Shown in pieces: positions 62,978-64,000 of a stretch of 64,000 nt of DNA. The stretch covers positions 891,913-955,912 of the forward strand of contig NZ_JAGTUU010000001.1 of the NCBI RefSeq assembly GCF_018224955.1, read 5' to 3'. The stretch comes from Thetidibacter halocola (GTDB lineage Bacteria; Pseudomonadota; Alphaproteobacteria; Rhodobacterales; Rhodobacteraceae). Both the position numbers and the translations under genes were made by a program. The notes under the pieces are model-generated. The model was given only the letters and a program-made list of their open reading frames with translations, did not search any database and was not told the DNA's origin. The stretch's first letter is position 1, and the number at the start of each line of letters is the position of its first letter.

Positions 62978-63597
62978 CTGTAAACCCTAACTCAGTTCTC
63001 GCCTTTGCAGAATTGCTAATGAAGAAGTCACCAGACTTCGTTGACCTCATTTGTGCCAGCACAGATGATCAGTTCGACAAAGCCTTTGACGCTTTCGTCG
63101 AGGGGGCGGTTGAGCATTTGGAAGTGAATAAGAAGAACTTCGCAACCCTAAACGAAGTAGGTCTGTCAGGTGTATTTACTGCATCGCTTAAAATTCCTGG
63201 TGTATCAGTATGTCAAGAAGCACATTCGAATGGCCATGTGGACATCACTGTCCATTTGAACTACTGCACACCCGTCAGAAAGAAACTCTTCGAAGCCAAA
63301 ATATATGGTGGACCAAGCTATCATATAAGTGGGCTAGAACAGCTCCTCAGCCGATATACAACTGGAAGAGAAGGGCGAGGCGTTGTTCTTTCATATGTTA
63401 AGAATAAGAACATCGCGCAACTAGTAAAATCCGTGAGAGCAAAGATGGATGAAGATTTGCCCTGCAGTCAGCAGGGCCATACTTCAGACCACACCCTCAA
63501 ATGGTCTTTCTTGTCGCACCATGCGCACTCCTGTGGCGAAGAGCTCGCGGTTGCGCACGTGAGCTGCAATCTCTTCCTGGAGGGTTCCGACAAATAG
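62974..63597 (+). CDS. Putative PD-(D/E)XK-superfamily protein appended to the restriction operon
   Basis: The 207-residue protein starts at GTG 62974, coupled to the res stop (GTGA). Residues 87-123 (GHVDITVHL, then KKLFEAKIYGG, then GLEQLLSRY) have the spacing of a PD-(D/E)XK nuclease: Asp90, Glu107-x-Lys109 and Gln123. The following RGVVLSYVKNKNIAQLVKSV resembles the strand-helix after the ExK motif in a family remembered as ECKFWKG...QLLGYLTWRDTK. The DNA is less GC-rich than the flanks, so it was probably acquired. It may be a second nuclease, an accessory or an immunity component; none is proven. Confidence 0.65.
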   Translation: MTVNPNSVLAFAELLMKKSPDFVDLICASTDDQFDKAFDAFVEGAVEHLEVNKKNFATLNEVGLSGVFTASLKIPGVSVCQEAHSNGHVDITVHLNYCTPVRKKLFEAKIYGGPSYHISGLEQLLSRYTTGREGRGVVLSYVKNKNIAQLVKSVRAKMDEDLPCSQQGHTSDHTLKWSFLSHHAHSCGEELAVAHVSCNLFLEGSDK

Positions 63598-63603
63598 CTT
63601 CTT

Positions 63604-63635
63604 GCTGGGCCTTGACCTCGGCCCAGCGTTTTTTT
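63604..63635 (+). terminator. Rho-independent terminator of the restriction operon
   Basis: GCTGGGCC and GGCCCAGC form a perfect 8-bp stem with an 8-base loop followed by GTTTTTTT. It begins 7 bases after the stop of the third gene. Confidence 0.85.
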
Positions 63636-63889
63636 GCCGTACGACTTTGAGCTTCTCAGCCATTTGACTTTGATCGGGCTCCCCCTCCTCTGGTTCCTCC
63701 CCGGCGTCTAACGTATGCGGGGGGGCGCAGCGCAGCATTTCGCTAGCGTCAGGCATTTTCACCGGGGAAGCCACCGGGAAGCCACCCCGCGAAGCTCGCG
63801 CAAAATTGCTGAGTCAGATCAGAGGCTTGTGAAATCACCGCCTGACCAGGGTGGATTCCCGACGGGAAGCCAGGGAATGTGAACAGGCA
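63636..63889. other. Non-coding stretch before the IS21 element
   Basis: I see no gene in these 254 bases. They contain several short GC hairpins, including ACCGGGGAAGCCACCGGGAA direct near-repeats (63769-63788) and a run of eight Gs at 63719-63726. Confidence 0.5.
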
Positions 63890-64000
63890 TGCAATTTTGA
63901 CCCCGTAGCGGGGTAATCGGCGCCCAAAAATGACCCCCTTACACTGATGGTCATGATGCTCCCGAGGTCATCGGGGAGCGCAGTGTGGGATGTTGATCGT
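63890..64000 (+). mobile_element. IS21-family insertion sequence, left end (partial)
   Basis: A TG-initiated end at 63890 is followed by two related repeats, CAATTTTGACCCC (63892) and CAAAAATGACCCC (63925), the multiple terminal repeats typical of IS21. An ATG at 63990 with the first codons Met-Leu-Ile, the usual IstA beginning, runs off the window. A CCCCGTAGCGGGG hairpin (63901-63913) lies between the repeats. Confidence 0.72.

Noticed and set aside
63484..63774. 96-codon minus-strand frame across the terminator
   Set aside because: It overlaps the C-terminus of the nuclease-like gene and the Rho-independent terminator; the plus-strand reading has motif support and this one has none.

Overview
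The window is high-GC alphaproteobacterial DNA, most likely from a Rhodobacterales (Roseobacter/Paracoccaceae-like) bacterium. This is inferred from codon and GC character, from the dense TRAP/ABC transport operons joined by ATGA or TGATG overlaps, and from family resemblances. No rRNA or tRNA gene was recognised, and all family names rest on reading the proteins by eye.

1-18.2 kb is a transport and catabolism block. It starts with the N-terminus of a glutamine-synthetase-like (gamma-glutamyl-amine ligase type) gene, followed on the minus strand by a TRAP transporter (DctP, DctM, DctQ). A plus-strand trio comes next: a GlpA-like FAD dehydrogenase with a BFD-type Fe-S tail, a second FAD oxidoreductase and an FGGY (GlpK-like) kinase. 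A convergent ABC importer, a LysR regulator, and a complete YdcSTUV-like polyamine importer with aminobutyraldehyde dehydrogenase complete the block. The last part reads as putrescine uptake and oxidation.

18.2-21.1 kb is scar DNA: an IS3/IS407-type transposase tail, an IS21 IstA fragment, an Fsr-type MFS exporter and a truncated phage tail-type gene.

21.1-51.6 kb is a long stress/low-oxygen block with many tiny conserved proteins (single-TM peptides, DUF3309, CsbD, YqjD/YqjE-like, OmpA lipoprotein). It also holds the arginine deiminase operon (arcDABC order), an MscS channel with BON domain, a cation/proton antiporter, a GGDEF-EAL protein, a MacB-type ABC efflux set, CbpA/CbpM, a VIT1-type Fe/Mn transporter and two transglutaminases. 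A Crp/Fnr regulator sits near its left side. Nine Crp/Fnr-type dyads (YTRAY-N4-RTYAR) lie in its intergenic regions, including one in front of the regulator, so the block looks like a locally encoded regulon.

51.6-64 kb is a mobile island. It has a C-terminally truncated integrase and a phage-like early module: an AlpA-like protein, a VRR-NUC nuclease with a frameshift, and a replication-type HTH protein whose gene carries an internal iteron array followed by an AT-rich stretch, as in phage lambda O. A Xre/RES toxin-antitoxin pair with a palindromic operator follows. Then comes a Type III-like restriction-modification operon (Mod, Res) with a third, A/T-richer gene that looks like an extra PD-(D/E)XK nuclease, closed by a strong terminator. 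An IS21-family element begins at the right edge.
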